The notes beneath the pieces are model-generated. The model did no database searches and was not told the DNA's origin. It saw only the letters and a list, made by a program, of their open reading frames with translations. A stretch of DNA of 64,000 bases from G025836975 sp040391135 (GTDB lineage Bacteria; Pseudomonadota; Gammaproteobacteria; Burkholderiales; Burkholderiaceae_B). Made by a program: the position numbers and the translations under genes. The DNA is taken from assembly GCA_040391135.1 (NCBI GenBank), contig JBEBYL010000009.1, forward strand, positions 62,001 to 126,000. The letters run 5' to 3'. Shown in pieces: positions 34,276 through 44,883 of this stretch (its first letter is position 1; the number at the start of each line of letters is the position of its first letter).

Positions 34276-36063
34276 ATGATTAGAAACCCCGTGCAGTCGG
34301 TGCGCCGCCGCCTCGCCCGCTATTCCTGGCTGTCCGACTTGCCCGCCATGCTCTGCTGGGCCGTGCTGGTCGGCGTCCTTGGGGCCTTCGCCACCATTGC
34401 CTTCCATGAAGCCATGCATCTCATACAACACGCGGTCACCGGCGAAAGCGGATCCATCGTTGGCGTGATGCGGAGCCTGCCGTGGTACGGGCGCCTGCTT
34501 TTTCCCCTGTGCGGCGGCGTTGCGGCCGGGGCGTTGCTGTGGGGATCGAAGAAAATCAAGGCCCGGGCCAATTCCGATTACATGGAAGCGGTGGCCATCG
34601 GCGACGGCCGCCTGTCCATACGCCAGGGCCTGTTGCGATCGCTGTCCTCGCTGTGCACGGTGGCGTCGGGCGGTTCCATCGGGCGCGAGGGTGCCATGGT
34701 GCACCTGGCGTCGCTCGCCGCCTCGGCGATAGGGCGCTTCACCTATTTCGGGACGGCGCGCTTGCGGCTGCTGGTGGCTTGCGGCGCGGCGGCCGGTGTT
34801 GCCTCGGCCTATGGGGCGCCGATAGCGGGCGCCTTGTTCGTGGCGGAAATCGTCATAGGCACCATGAGCATGCAAAGTTTCGGGCCGCTGCTGGTTGCGG
34901 CGGCATCGGCCAATATCGTCATGCGCATGACCGGCCACTATCAGACGACCTATGCCATGACCGGCATGCCGCAGATTCCGGGCCCGGAGGTCTTGCCCTT
35001 CATTCTGCTGGGCGCCATAGCGGGCATAGGCGCGCCGCTCTTCCTGAAATTCCTGGACTATTCCAAACGGCAATTCCAGCGGACCGGCCTGCCGCTGCCC
35101 GTCCGCCTTGGTCTGGGCGGGCTGTTGCTGGGCCTGCTGCTGATCGCCATCCCCGAGGTGGCCGGCAACGGCTACAGCGTGGTGCATTCCCTGTTGCATT
35201 CATCATGGACCTGGCAGGCGGTCGTGCTTTTTCTGGTGTGCAAGGTCGTGGCCACGGCGCTGACGGCGGGCTCCGGGGCCGTGGGCGGCGTCTTCACCCC
35301 GGCCTTGTTTGTGGGCGCGGCCCTGGGCACCTTGTATGGCATGGTGGTGGCGTATTTCTGGCCCGGCATGCAGGCCCAGGTCTATATGTATACGCTGGTC
35401 GGCATGGGCAGCTTCCTGGGAGCGGCAACCAGCGCGCCCTTGATGGCCATACTGATGATCTTCGAAATGACCCTGAGCTACCAGATCGTCCTGCCGCTGA
35501 TGCTGGCCGGAGTTGTGGCCTACTTCGTATCGCGGGCCGTGGCCGAAATCGCCATGTACGACGTGACGAATGTCAGGGAGCGGGACGTCATGCTGCGCAA
35601 TCAATTAAGGCATACCGTGATCCGCGATCTCGTCCGGCCGGCCGATACGGTGGTTTCCACGGAATCGCCCGTGCGGGAAGCCTTGCAGCAGTTTCTGGAC
35701 TACCCGGTCAAGTATCTGTATGTCGTTGACGTAAACAATGTTTACCAAGGCGTGATTGCCCAGCAGGACCTGACTAGTTTATTGTTGAGTGAAAGCGATA
35801 TCCAGCAAAAGCGCGCCGGAGACGTCGTACGCCTGGATTTCGTCAAGACGCTGCATCCGGACATGACACTGGATCAGGCGCAAGATTATTTCATCCAGTT
35901 CCGGGGCGAGCGTCTGCCGGTGGTCAGCCGTGAGGAGCAGCCCAAGTTGCTTGGCGTGGTGTACAAGTCGGCGCTGCTTGAAAAGTACAGCGCCATCAAG
36001 AAATCCCTTGATGCCAGCGGCGAAGCCATGCTGGATTTTTCGGCGGACAGGCGTCCGCGCTAA
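34276..36063 (+). CDS. CLC-family chloride channel/antiporter with CBS domains
   Basis: A 595-residue protein. Residues about 20-430 are the CLC pore: ASGGSIGREGAMVHL carries the gating glutamate of the GREGP motif (GP here GA), SAYGAPIAGALFVAEIVIG the second ion-binding loop, and GSGAVGGVFTPALFVGAALG the C-terminal selectivity part. The internal proton glutamate of E. coli ClcA (E203) is Ile here. Residues about 460-580 form two CBS modules (VIRDLVRPADTVVSTESPVREAL...). The start at 34276 opens the protein. It could be a chloride channel rather than an exchanger. Confidence 0.9.
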   Translation: MIRNPVQSVRRRLARYSWLSDLPAMLCWAVLVGVLGAFATIAFHEAMHLIQHAVTGESGSIVGVMRSLPWYGRLLFPLCGGVAAGALLWGSKKIKARANSDYMEAVAIGDGRLSIRQGLLRSLSSLCTVASGGSIGREGAMVHLASLAASAIGRFTYFGTARLRLLVACGAAAGVASAYGAPIAGALFVAEIVIGTMSMQSFGPLLVAAASANIVMRMTGHYQTTYAMTGMPQIPGPEVLPFILLGAIAGIGAPLFLKFLDYSKRQFQRTGLPLPVRLGLGGLLLGLLLIAIPEVAGNGYSVVHSLLHSSWTWQAVVLFLVCKVVATALTAGSGAVGGVFTPALFVGAALGTLYGMVVAYFWPGMQAQVYMYTLVGMGSFLGAATSAPLMAILMIFEMTLSYQIVLPLMLAGVVAYFVSRAVAEIAMYDVTNVRERDVMLRNQLRHTVIRDLVRPADTVVSTESPVREALQQFLDYPVKYLYVVDVNNVYQGVIAQQDLTSLLLSESDIQQKRAGDVVRLDFVKTLHPDMTLDQAQDYFIQFRGERLPVVSREEQPKLLGVVYKSALLEKYSAIKKSLDASGEAMLDFSADRRPR

Positions 36064-36103
36064 GGTTTTTTGCTTCGATCGGATTGGTCGGTTGGTATTG
36101 TCG

Positions 36104-37264
36104 ATGGTTTTTGGGTTTCTGGATCGTACACGGATCGCCGCGCTGCTCTGGGGCGCGGGCCTGGCGTGTGTGCCCGCATGGCAGCCGGCCTGCGCCGCGA
36201 GTCCGCAATTGCGCGATCTTGCGCCCGTCCAGGTGTATGCCGCCCCTCAGGTTTCCGTCGATCCGCCGCGGCCCCTTCCCGATACGCCGGGCACGGAACC
36301 GATGTTTTCCGGCATGCCGTATTCCAGCCCGGAAGCCGCCACACCCGATATCCCCTATGATTTTTTCTGGGGGAAAGAGGACGCGGGCAGTTGGCGCCGG
36401 CATCGGCTGTCCGGCGCATCGCCCGGCTTGCGCGGTACGCGGGGCTGGCAGCGGCCGGCGCGCCGCTCCCGCGCACCCTGGCTGGCCCGGCAGGGCGACA
36501 AGTCCTGGACTCTGGGCGCCAGCAATTGGCGCTATTCCAGCAAGGAGGGCCTGGATGTGACGCTGGGCAATGAAGAAATCGTCGTTCCCGCCTGGGGGAA
36601 CTCCGCCAGGCTGGGCGGCGTCAGCATCTCGCAATCATCGCTTGCCGGGTCCGGCGATTCCCAAAGCTGGCAGTATTCCATGTCGGTCGGCGCGCTGGAT
36701 TACTCCTCGGACTCCAATCCGAACGACCTGACCTTCGGGCCGACCGCCAGCAATACGGTGCTGCGTTATGGCGTGTCGCCCGAATTTACCTTGGAGTCCC
36801 AGTTGGAAGTGGCACCGGACCTGGTCACTTCCGGCCTGGGCGGAAACTACCAGACACGCTGGGGCGTCTGGAGCGCCGGCGTGGCTCGCGCCAGCTACGG
36901 CCTTTACAAGGGCTGGCGCTATCAGGCGGCCTATACGGTCGACGTCCTGGACGATTTGCAGGTCACCTGGCTGAATGAGCGGCATACCGAGGGTTTCAGC
37001 GACCTGAGCCGCTATCGCGATGGCCAGGCGTCGCCGGGCGGCATACGCCAGAAATGGACCGCGACGGTGCCGCTGGGGCGTTGGGGCGATGTCAGCGGCA
37101 ACTATGAGAACGAATACTCGGCGACGGGCAATATACGGCGCAGTTTCGGCGTGGGCCAGCAGTTCTGGTACAGCCCGAATCTGCGTATCGGGGTGAAGGC
37201 GGAGCGGGAGCTGATCACCGGCGACTATGATATAGGTATTCGTTTCTCCGTCCCGATTTATTGA
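36104..37264 (+). CDS. predicted outer-membrane beta-barrel protein, usher-like repeat pattern
   Basis: A 386-residue exported protein. A signal peptide (MVFGFLDRTRIAALLWGAGLACVPAWQPACA) is followed by a Pro-rich linker and about 200 residues of alternating beta-strands (YSMSVGALDYSSDS, NTVLRYGVSPEFTLESQLEVAPDLVTSGLGGNYQTRWGVWSAGVARASYGLYKGWRYQAAY), which end in a strand with an aromatic last residue (IRFSVPIY), the barrel insertion signal. The strand wording recalls fimbrial ushers, but it is half their length and lacks a plug or chaperone partner. The family is not identified. An upstream extension to 35930 would overlap the CLC gene and is rejected. Confidence 0.6.
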   Translation: MVFGFLDRTRIAALLWGAGLACVPAWQPACAASPQLRDLAPVQVYAAPQVSVDPPRPLPDTPGTEPMFSGMPYSSPEAATPDIPYDFFWGKEDAGSWRRHRLSGASPGLRGTRGWQRPARRSRAPWLARQGDKSWTLGASNWRYSSKEGLDVTLGNEEIVVPAWGNSARLGGVSISQSSLAGSGDSQSWQYSMSVGALDYSSDSNPNDLTFGPTASNTVLRYGVSPEFTLESQLEVAPDLVTSGLGGNYQTRWGVWSAGVARASYGLYKGWRYQAAYTVDVLDDLQVTWLNERHTEGFSDLSRYRDGQASPGGIRQKWTATVPLGRWGDVSGNYENEYSATGNIRRSFGVGQQFWYSPNLRIGVKAERELITGDYDIGIRFSVPIY

Positions 37265-37266
37265 GC

Positions 37267-39084
37267 ATGACCATTTCTCCACTGGAAACACTGCAGCGCG
37301 TCTTTGGCTACGAGTCCTTTCGCGGCGATCAACAAGCCATCATCGAGCATGTGGTGCAGGGGGGCGACGCCTTGGTGCTTATGCCCACCGGCGGCGGAAA
37401 ATCGTTGTGCTATCAGATTCCCGCCCTGGTGCGGCCTGGCACGGGCGTCGTCATTTCACCGCTTATCGCGCTGATGCAGGATCAGGTCGACGCCCTGCTG
37501 GAGCTTGGCGTGCGCGCGGCCTACCTGAACTCTTCCCAGGACTGGCGCACCTCCCGCGATGTCGAGCAGGCCTTCCTGGCCGGCGAACTCGACCTACTGT
37601 ACGTGGCGCCCGAACGCCTGCTGACCGACCGTTGCCTGGACCTGCTGTCGCAGGGCAGGGTGTCGCTGTTCGCCATCGACGAAGCGCATTGCGTATCCCA
37701 ATGGGGCCACGATTTCCGGCCCGAGTACCTGGGCCTGTCCCTGCTGCACGAACGATGGCCGCAAGTGCCGCGCCTGGCCCTGACCGCCACGGCGACCTCG
37801 GCGACGCGGCGCGAGATCGCCGATCGCCTGGAATTGAACGGGGCGCCGCACTTCGTGGCCAGCTTCGACCGGCCCAATATCCGTTACCGCATCATCGAGA
37901 AAAACGAGGTCCGGCGCCAGTTGCTGTCTTTCATCAAGGCCGAGCATGAGGGCGACTGCGGCATTGTTTATTGCCTGTCGCGCGCAAGGGTGGAGGAAAC
38001 CGCGGAGTTCCTCTGCGAGAACGGCATCCCGGCCTTGCCCTACCATGCCGGCCTGGGCGCCGCTGTGCGTTCCGCGAACCAGGCCCGCTTCCTGCGCGAG
38101 GAAGGCGTGGTGATGGTGGCCACCATCGCTTTCGGCATGGGGGTGAACAAGCCCGATGTGCGCTTCGTCGCGCATATCGACCTGCCGAAATCGGTCGAGG
38201 GCTATTATCAGGAAACAGGGCGCGCGGGACGCGACGGCCAGCCGGCGACGGCTTGGCTGGCCTATGGCCTGCAGGATGTCGTCCAGCAGCGGCGCATGAT
38301 CAACGAGTCTCCCGGCGAGGATGCATTCAGAAGGCGTTTGGGCGCGCAGCTCGATGCCATGCTGGGCTTGTGCGAAACCGTGAATTGCCGGCGCCAGCGC
38401 CTGCTGGCCTATTTCGATCAGGAAATAGCGCCTTGCGGCAATTGCGATACTTGCCTGGAACCGCCGCAGGCATGGGACGGCACGGTGGCCGCCCAGAAAA
38501 TACTTTCCGCCGTCTATCGCCTATGGCGCGAGCGCGGCCAGCGTTTCGGCGCGGGGCATCTTATCGACATACTGCGGGGCAAGCCCACCGACCGCGTCAA
38601 GCAATACGAGCACGAAAACCTGACAGTCTATGGCATAGGCGCCGATCTGTCGGAACAGGCCTGGCGCGGCGTATTGCGCCAGTTGCTGGCCCAGAGCCTG
38701 CTGGCGGTCGACCACGAGGGTTATGGCACGCTGGCGCTGACCGACAGCAGCCGCGATGTGCTCAAGGGCGAGCGTACGCTGATGTTCCGCCGCGAGCCCG
38801 AGAAAAAGCCCCGCAGTTCGAAGTCCGCCAACGCCCGGGGCAAGGATGCGGGCATTGTCCTGCCGCCCGATGCCCAGCAGCGTTTCGAGAATCTGCGTGT
38901 CTGGCGCGCCGAGGTCGCGCGCGGCCACGGCGTGCCCGCCTATGTGATCTTCCACGATGCGACCTTGCGGGAAATCGCCATGAATCGTCCGGCATCCATG
39001 GATGACCTGGGCGGTATCAGCGGCGTCGGCGTGCGCAAGCTGGAAGCCTACGGGGAAGAGATCCTGCGCTGCGTGCGGGAGTAA
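37267..39084 (+). CDS. recQ: RecQ ATP-dependent DNA helicase
   Basis: A 605-residue superfamily II helicase. GDALVLMPTGGGKSLCYQIPAL is Walker A, LFAIDEAHCVSQWGHDFRPEYL the DEAH box with the aromatic-rich loop, VATIAFGMGVNKPDVRFVAHIDLPKS motif V and YYQETGRAGRDG motif VI. The RQC zinc site is CRRQRLLAYFDQEIAPCGNCDTC. The C-terminal HRDC domain ends the protein. The ATG at 37267 overlaps the usher-like gene end by nothing but abuts it. RecQ acts in the RecF pathway and at stalled forks, and the neighbouring ruvB fits a recombination cluster. Confidence 0.96.
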   Translation: MTISPLETLQRVFGYESFRGDQQAIIEHVVQGGDALVLMPTGGGKSLCYQIPALVRPGTGVVISPLIALMQDQVDALLELGVRAAYLNSSQDWRTSRDVEQAFLAGELDLLYVAPERLLTDRCLDLLSQGRVSLFAIDEAHCVSQWGHDFRPEYLGLSLLHERWPQVPRLALTATATSATRREIADRLELNGAPHFVASFDRPNIRYRIIEKNEVRRQLLSFIKAEHEGDCGIVYCLSRARVEETAEFLCENGIPALPYHAGLGAAVRSANQARFLREEGVVMVATIAFGMGVNKPDVRFVAHIDLPKSVEGYYQETGRAGRDGQPATAWLAYGLQDVVQQRRMINESPGEDAFRRRLGAQLDAMLGLCETVNCRRQRLLAYFDQEIAPCGNCDTCLEPPQAWDGTVAAQKILSAVYRLWRERGQRFGAGHLIDILRGKPTDRVKQYEHENLTVYGIGADLSEQAWRGVLRQLLAQSLLAVDHEGYGTLALTDSSRDVLKGERTLMFRREPEKKPRSSKSANARGKDAGIVLPPDAQQRFENLRVWRAEVARGHGVPAYVIFHDATLREIAMNRPASMDDLGGISGVGVRKLEAYGEEILRCVRE

Positions 39085-39096
39085 AAGCGGACGCCT

Positions 39097-40164
39097 TCAG
39101 GGAAACAGGTCCGGCGTTCCGCCTGCCGGCTTGGGCGGGGTCAAACCCAGGTGTTTCCAGGTGGTTTGCGTGGCCATCCGGCCGCGCGGGGTGCGTTGCA
39201 GATATCCCTGCTGAATCAGGAAGGGCTCGATCACGTCTTCGATGGTGTCCCGTTCCTCGCCGATTGCCGCCGCCAGGCTGTCCACCCCCACCGGCCCGCC
39301 ATCGAACTTGTGGATGATGGCCTCCAGCAGCTTCCTGTCCATCAGGTCCAGGCCTTGCGGATCCACTTCCAGCATGGCAAGCGCCGCCCCGGCGACCTGG
39401 GCGTCGATGCGTCCATCCGCCTTGACCTCGGCATAGTCGCGCACCCTGCGCAGCAGGCGGTTCGCGATGCGGGGCGTGCCCCGCGCCCGCCGGGCGATCT
39501 CAACGGCGCCTTCGGGCGTGGTGTGGGCATTGAGCAGGCTGGAGCTGCGCGTGACGATGTGCGTCAGGTCGTCGGCGCTGTAGAACTCCAGGCGCGACAC
39601 GATGCCGAAACGGTCGCGCAAGGGATTGGTCAGCATGCCCGCCCGGGTGGTCGCGCCCACCAGGGTGAAGGGCTGTAAATCGATCTTGACGCTGCGCGCG
39701 GCCGGCCCCTCGCCGATCAGTATGTCGATCTGAAAATCTTCCAGGGCCGGGTACAGGATTTCTTCCACCACCGGCGAAAGACGATGTATTTCGTCGATGA
39801 ACAGCACATCGTTTTTTTCGAGATTGGTCAGCAGGGCGGCCAGGTCGCCGGCCCGTTCCAGCACCGGCCCCGAGGTTTGCCGCAACTGGACGCCCATTTC
39901 GTGCGCAACGATATGGGCCAGCGTGGTTTTCCCCAGGCCCGGCGGGCCGAACAGCAGGACATGATCCAGCGCCTCGTTGCGATTGCGGGCCGCCTGGATG
40001 AAGATTTCAAGCTGCTCGCGCACACGATGCTGGCCGATGTATTCCTTGAGTTCGCGCGGACGCAGGGCACGCTCGATGGATTCTTCGTTCGGCGATGCGC
40101 TTTGCGGCGCGACGATGCGCTCGGCGGGGGAAAGGCTGGTCAGGGAATCGGAATGTATGGCCAT
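39097..40164 (-). CDS. ruvB: Holliday-junction branch-migration helicase RuvB
   Basis: A 355-residue AAA+ motor. LFGPPGLGKTTLAHIVAHEMG is Walker A, DVLFIDEIHRLS Walker B, GATTRAGMLTNPLRDRF sensor 1 and GTPRIANRLLRRVRDYA the sensor 2 Arg. The C-terminal winged helix is LGGPVGVDSLAAAIGEERDTIEDVIEPFLIQQGYLQRTPRGR. It drives branch migration with RuvA. In related genomes ruvB follows ruvA. Here it is 1.7 kb away with an unrelated gene on the opposite strand in between. Convergent with recQ (12-base gap). Confidence 0.97.
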   Translation of the reverse strand: MAIHSDSLTSLSPAERIVAPQSASPNEESIERALRPRELKEYIGQHRVREQLEIFIQAARNRNEALDHVLLFGPPGLGKTTLAHIVAHEMGVQLRQTSGPVLERAGDLAALLTNLEKNDVLFIDEIHRLSPVVEEILYPALEDFQIDILIGEGPAARSVKIDLQPFTLVGATTRAGMLTNPLRDRFGIVSRLEFYSADDLTHIVTRSSSLLNAHTTPEGAVEIARRARGTPRIANRLLRRVRDYAEVKADGRIDAQVAGAALAMLEVDPQGLDLMDRKLLEAIIHKFDGGPVGVDSLAAAIGEERDTIEDVIEPFLIQQGYLQRTPRGRMATQTTWKHLGLTPPKPAGGTPDLFP

Positions 40165-40300
40165 GGATGCGATGCTGATTATATTTACAGTGCTTATCGT
40201 ACTCTACCCTGTGGTCCAAGGGTGCTTACGCTGTGATTGACGCATAATTCAACTTGCGGATTCATCCGCGTGTTTTCCAATTTTATATAACGGACGGACT

Positions 40301-41272
40301 ATGAGCGTCAGGCTACCCACCTACGAGGATGTCATCAAGGCCAGCGCCACCCTGGGTGCAGCGGCCCACCGCAGCCCTGTGCTGACTTCGCAAACCATCG
40401 ATGCGCGGCTTGGCGCCCAGGTGTTCTTCAAGTGCGAGAATTTCCAGCGCATCGGGGCCTTCAAGTTTCGCGGCGGCTACAACGCGGTGGCCAACTTGTC
40501 GGCGGCCCAGCGCAAGGCGGGCGTGGTCGCGTTCTCGTCGGGCAATCATGCCCAGGCCATCGCCCTGGCTTCGAAGCTGCTGGGCGTTTCCGCCACCATC
40601 GTCATGCCCAACGATGCGCCGGCAGCCAAAAAAGCCGCTACGCTGGGCTACGGAGCACGCGTGGTCGGCTATGACCGCCTGACCCAGGATCGCGAACAGG
40701 TGGCGGGCGACTTGGTCGAGCAGCAGGGCCTGACCCTGATTCCACCCTTCGATCATCCCGACGTCATTGCCGGACAGGGCACCGCAGTAAAGGAATTGCT
40801 GGAAGACGTGGGCGGGCTGGACGCCTTGTTCATTCCGCTGGGCGGCGGCGGCTTGCTGTCCGGCTCGCTGCTGGCCGCGCACGCCATCAGCCCTGATTGC
40901 GAGGTCTATGGCGTGGAACCCGAGGCCGGCGACGATGGCCGGCAATCCTTGCAGTCAGGCGCCGTCGTGCGGATCTCGCCGCCCACCTCCATCGCGGACG
41001 GGGCGCTGACTCTGGCACTGGGCCGCTTGACCTTTCCCATTATCCAGCAGCATGTCAGCGATATCCTCGCGGTCAGCGATCAACAGCTCGTGGGGGCCAT
41101 GCAGTTCTTTGCCGAGCGCATGAAAATGGTGGTCGAGCCCACCGGTTGCCTGGGTGCGGCGGCTCTGTTCAACGAATTGGTTGCCGTCAAGGGCAAGCGG
41201 GTAGGGGTGTTGCTTAGTGGGGGCAATGTCGATTTATCGGCCTATGCCACATACTTGCAGGCCAAGGTCTGA
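40301..41272 (+). CDS. PLP-dependent threonine/serine or 3-hydroxyaspartate ammonia-lyase
   Basis: A 323-residue fold-type II PLP enzyme. CENFQRIGAFKFRGGYNAV contains the Schiff-base Lys, FSSGNHAQAIALASK the substrate-binding loop, PLGGGGLLSGSLLA the phosphate-binding glycine loop and VLLSGGNVDL the C-terminal end. There is no ACT regulatory domain, so it is a degradative or specialised enzyme. Members of this length include serine racemase and L-threo-3-hydroxyaspartate ammonia-lyase, which cannot be distinguished here. It is the inserted-looking gene between ruvB and ruvA. Confidence 0.88.
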   Translation: MSVRLPTYEDVIKASATLGAAAHRSPVLTSQTIDARLGAQVFFKCENFQRIGAFKFRGGYNAVANLSAAQRKAGVVAFSSGNHAQAIALASKLLGVSATIVMPNDAPAAKKAATLGYGARVVGYDRLTQDREQVAGDLVEQQGLTLIPPFDHPDVIAGQGTAVKELLEDVGGLDALFIPLGGGGLLSGSLLAAHAISPDCEVYGVEPEAGDDGRQSLQSGAVVRISPPTSIADGALTLALGRLTFPIIQQHVSDILAVSDQQLVGAMQFFAERMKMVVEPTGCLGAAALFNELVAVKGKRVGVLLSGGNVDLSAYATYLQAKV

Positions 41273-41329
41273 ATCGATTATTAGCGCGTTTTTTGGTTGG
41301 GGTGTTTACACGCCTTAGCTTATAAAACC

Positions 41330-41545
41330 GGCGCAGCCAGTGGGCAGGGGCCGGGCTCCCATCGCTGCGCCCCTTCGGGGTTCCCTTGCAGGTGCTTTGC
41401 GTCAGGGGTCGGGCGCGAACTCACAAAATAACCAGCCCCCGGCTGGTTATTTTGCTCAGACATGCGCGCCCTCTTACGCCCCCGCCGCAAAGCACCTGCG
41501 GCGGCTTGCTCAAAGGTTGCCCACCCCCTGCTCACCGGCTGCGCC
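41330..41545. repeat. large nested fold-back (inverted-repeat) element
   Basis: A 216-base intergenic stretch whose ends pair with each other. From outside in: GGCGCAGCC (41330-41338) with GGCTGCGCC (41537-41545), a 10-of-12 match of the next bases (41339-41350 with 41525-41536), a perfect 14-base pair at 41388-41401 / 41486-41499, and a perfect 14-base hairpin 41424-41437 / 41441-41454 with a 3-base loop of CCC. It could be a MITE-like or REP-type element, a large bidirectional terminator, or both. No coding frame crosses it convincingly, and only one copy is in view. Confidence 0.7.
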
Positions 41546-41610
41546 TTGGCAGCATAGCTGGCGATGGACGCGGTTAGCGAGGGATCCTCCGTTATTCAAT
41601 AACGAGTGCT

Positions 41611-41814
41611 TTATCGGGATTTGATCTGCGGCGTATAGCCGGCTTCTCGAATCGCCTGTTCGATCAGGGCCGGATCCGGGGCTCCATCGACCCGGACCGA
41701 ATGGCTGGGCAAATCGATTTCTATCGTGGCTGCGGGCGCGGTTTGTTGAACAGCGGCGGTTATGGTGCTGACGCAGTGCCCGCAGGTCATGTCTTTCACT
41801 TCGAATACGGTCAT
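41611..41814 (-). CDS. heavy-metal-associated (CopZ-like) protein
   Basis: A 67-residue HMA-fold protein with the metal-binding MTCGHC motif near its N-terminus and the usual beta-alpha-beta pattern (VSTITAAVQQTAPAATIEIDLPSHSVRVDG). It resembles CopZ copper chaperones, though the metal is unproven. The start at 41814 has a good ribosome site (AGGAGA) 6 bases upstream; the frame extends to 41829. No P-type ATPase or CueR-like regulator is adjacent. It ends near the fold-back element and begins 63 bases after ruvA. Confidence 0.88.
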   Translation of the reverse strand: MTVFEVKDMTCGHCVSTITAAVQQTAPAATIEIDLPSHSVRVDGAPDPALIEQAIREAGYTPQIKSR

Positions 41815-41877
41815 TTCAATCTCCTGCATAGATCCTAAAACTACACCATAAACCTTGTCATGGTTGGAAGGTCAAGC

Positions 41878-42453
41878 TCAGGCGCGCGCCAGCGATTTGA
41901 GCGCGAGGCGTATGCCCTCAGCCACTTCGACGCCTTCCGGCAGGCCTTTCAGCGCGGCCTGCGTTTCATTATTGGAATAGCCCAGCGACAGCAAGGCGTT
42001 CAATATGTCGTCCCGCCCGGCCGACGGCGTGCCCGGGGCATGGGCGATATCGGCACCCAGTTTCCCGCGCAGTTCCAGCAGCAGGCGTTCCGCGGTTTTC
42101 TTGCCGATGCCCGGCACTCGCGTCAGAAGGCCGGTCTCTTGCTGAGTGATGGCGTTGGCCAGCTCGTCGACCGTCATTCCCGACAGCACGGCCAGGGCGG
42201 TGCGCGCGCCGATGCCGGTGACCTTGATCAAGGCGCGGAAGGCGCTGCGTTCGCCGGTCGATGAAAACCCATAAAGCGTATGCGCGTCTTCGCGCACCGC
42301 CAGGTGGGTGTACAGGCTGACCTTGGCGCCGTTTTCGGGCAGTTTGTAAAGAGTGCTCATGGGCACGTCGATTTCATAGCCGACGCCGCCCACATCTATG
42401 CAGACCACAGGGGGTGTTTTTTCCAGAAGAATGCCGGTAATGCGACCGATCAT
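41878..42453 (-). CDS. ruvA: Holliday-junction DNA-binding protein RuvA
   Basis: A 191-residue protein starting MIGRITGILLEKTPPVVCIDVGGVGYEIDVPMSTLYKL (oligonucleotide-binding domain I), with the double helix-hairpin-helix RVPGIGKKTAERLLLELRGKL (domain II) and the flexible domain III that contacts RuvB (DDILNALLSLGYSNNETQAALKG). The frame is open to 42519, but the ATG at 42453 matches the family. It lies 28 bases after ruvC. Confidence 0.96.
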   Translation of the reverse strand: MIGRITGILLEKTPPVVCIDVGGVGYEIDVPMSTLYKLPENGAKVSLYTHLAVREDAHTLYGFSSTGERSAFRALIKVTGIGARTALAVLSGMTVDELANAITQQETGLLTRVPGIGKKTAERLLLELRGKLGADIAHAPGTPSAGRDDILNALLSLGYSNNETQAALKGLPEGVEVAEGIRLALKSLARA

Positions 42454-42481
42454 GGTGTTGTCCTTGTAGCGTTGACAGGCC

Positions 42482-43026
42482 CTAGCCCAGTAGGCGGCCG
42501 CCGCGCACGCGGCTGCCATGGCCCGCGGCGAGCTGGCCGGTAGCTTGCAGGCGCTGGGTCAGCGGATGGAAATGGGCGTGGCAGATGGCGCAAGCCAGGG
42601 CGTCGGCGGAGTCGGCGGCCGGGAGCCCATTGAGCCCCAGCAGATGCTGCACCATTTTCTGCACCTGCTCTTTGGCGGCATGGCCATTGCCCACCACCGA
42701 TTTTTTTATCTGCAACGCGGTGTATTCATGCACTTCAAGCAGGCTGTCGGCCAGCGCGCACATGGCCGCGCCGCGCGCCTGGCCCAGCAGCAGGGTGGAC
42801 GAAGGGTTGGTGTTGACGAAGACTTTCTCGAGCGCCGAAACCGACGGTCCGGTGGCCTGGACGATTTCGCGGATGTTGTCCAGTATCACTTTCAGGCGCT
42901 GCGCCAAGGCCTGGTCGGCGGGCACCACAATGGTGCCGCTGGCGACGTAGGTCAGGCGGGCGCCCTGGACATCGATCACGCCGTAGCCGGTGCGCCGCAA
43001 GCCTGGATCGATGCCGAGGATGCGCA

Positions 43027-43027
<1 letters not shown>
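42482..43027 (-). CDS. ruvC: Holliday-junction resolvase RuvC
   Basis: A 181-residue endonuclease. RILGIDPGLRRTGYGVID holds the first catalytic Asp, EKVFVNTNPSSTLLLGQARG the catalytic Glu region and DSADALACAICH the last acidic residues. Its ATG overlaps the purH stop by one base (TGATG), so the pair is translationally coupled. It cuts junctions bound by RuvAB. Confidence 0.96.
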
Positions 43028-44619
<1,592 letters not shown>

Positions 44620-44643
44620 GAAGATAAGGTCTAGGGTTTTGAA

Positions 44644-44883
44644 TTAGGGTTGCAAGTTATGCGCCATCAGCTTCTTGCGCAAGGTGCTGCGGGTAATGCC
44701 GAGCATTTCGGCCGCCTTGGATTGATTACCCTTTGATTGCTCAAGAGCAACTTGTAAAACAGGTCGCTCGACGCAGGAAATCACCATGGCAAGCATGTCG
44801 CGCGGTTCCGAATCGCCCAAGTCCGTAAAGTAGCGTTCAAGTTGGTCGCGTACCGATTGTTCCAGGGGGTTAGTTTTACTCAT
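44644..44883 (-). CDS. fis: nucleoid-associated regulator Fis
   Basis: A 79-residue protein, shorter than enteric Fis (98 residues) because the N-terminal hairpin arm is reduced, as in other betaproteobacteria. The C-terminal HTH is KGNQSKAAEMLGITRSTLRKKL. Its ATG overlaps the dusB stop by four bases, so it should be translated from the dusB transcript, as in E. coli. Fis bends DNA and sets growth-phase expression. Confidence 0.94.
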   Translation of the reverse strand: MSKTNPLEQSVRDQLERYFTDLGDSEPRDMLAMVISCVERPVLQVALEQSKGNQSKAAEMLGITRSTLRKKLMAHNLQP

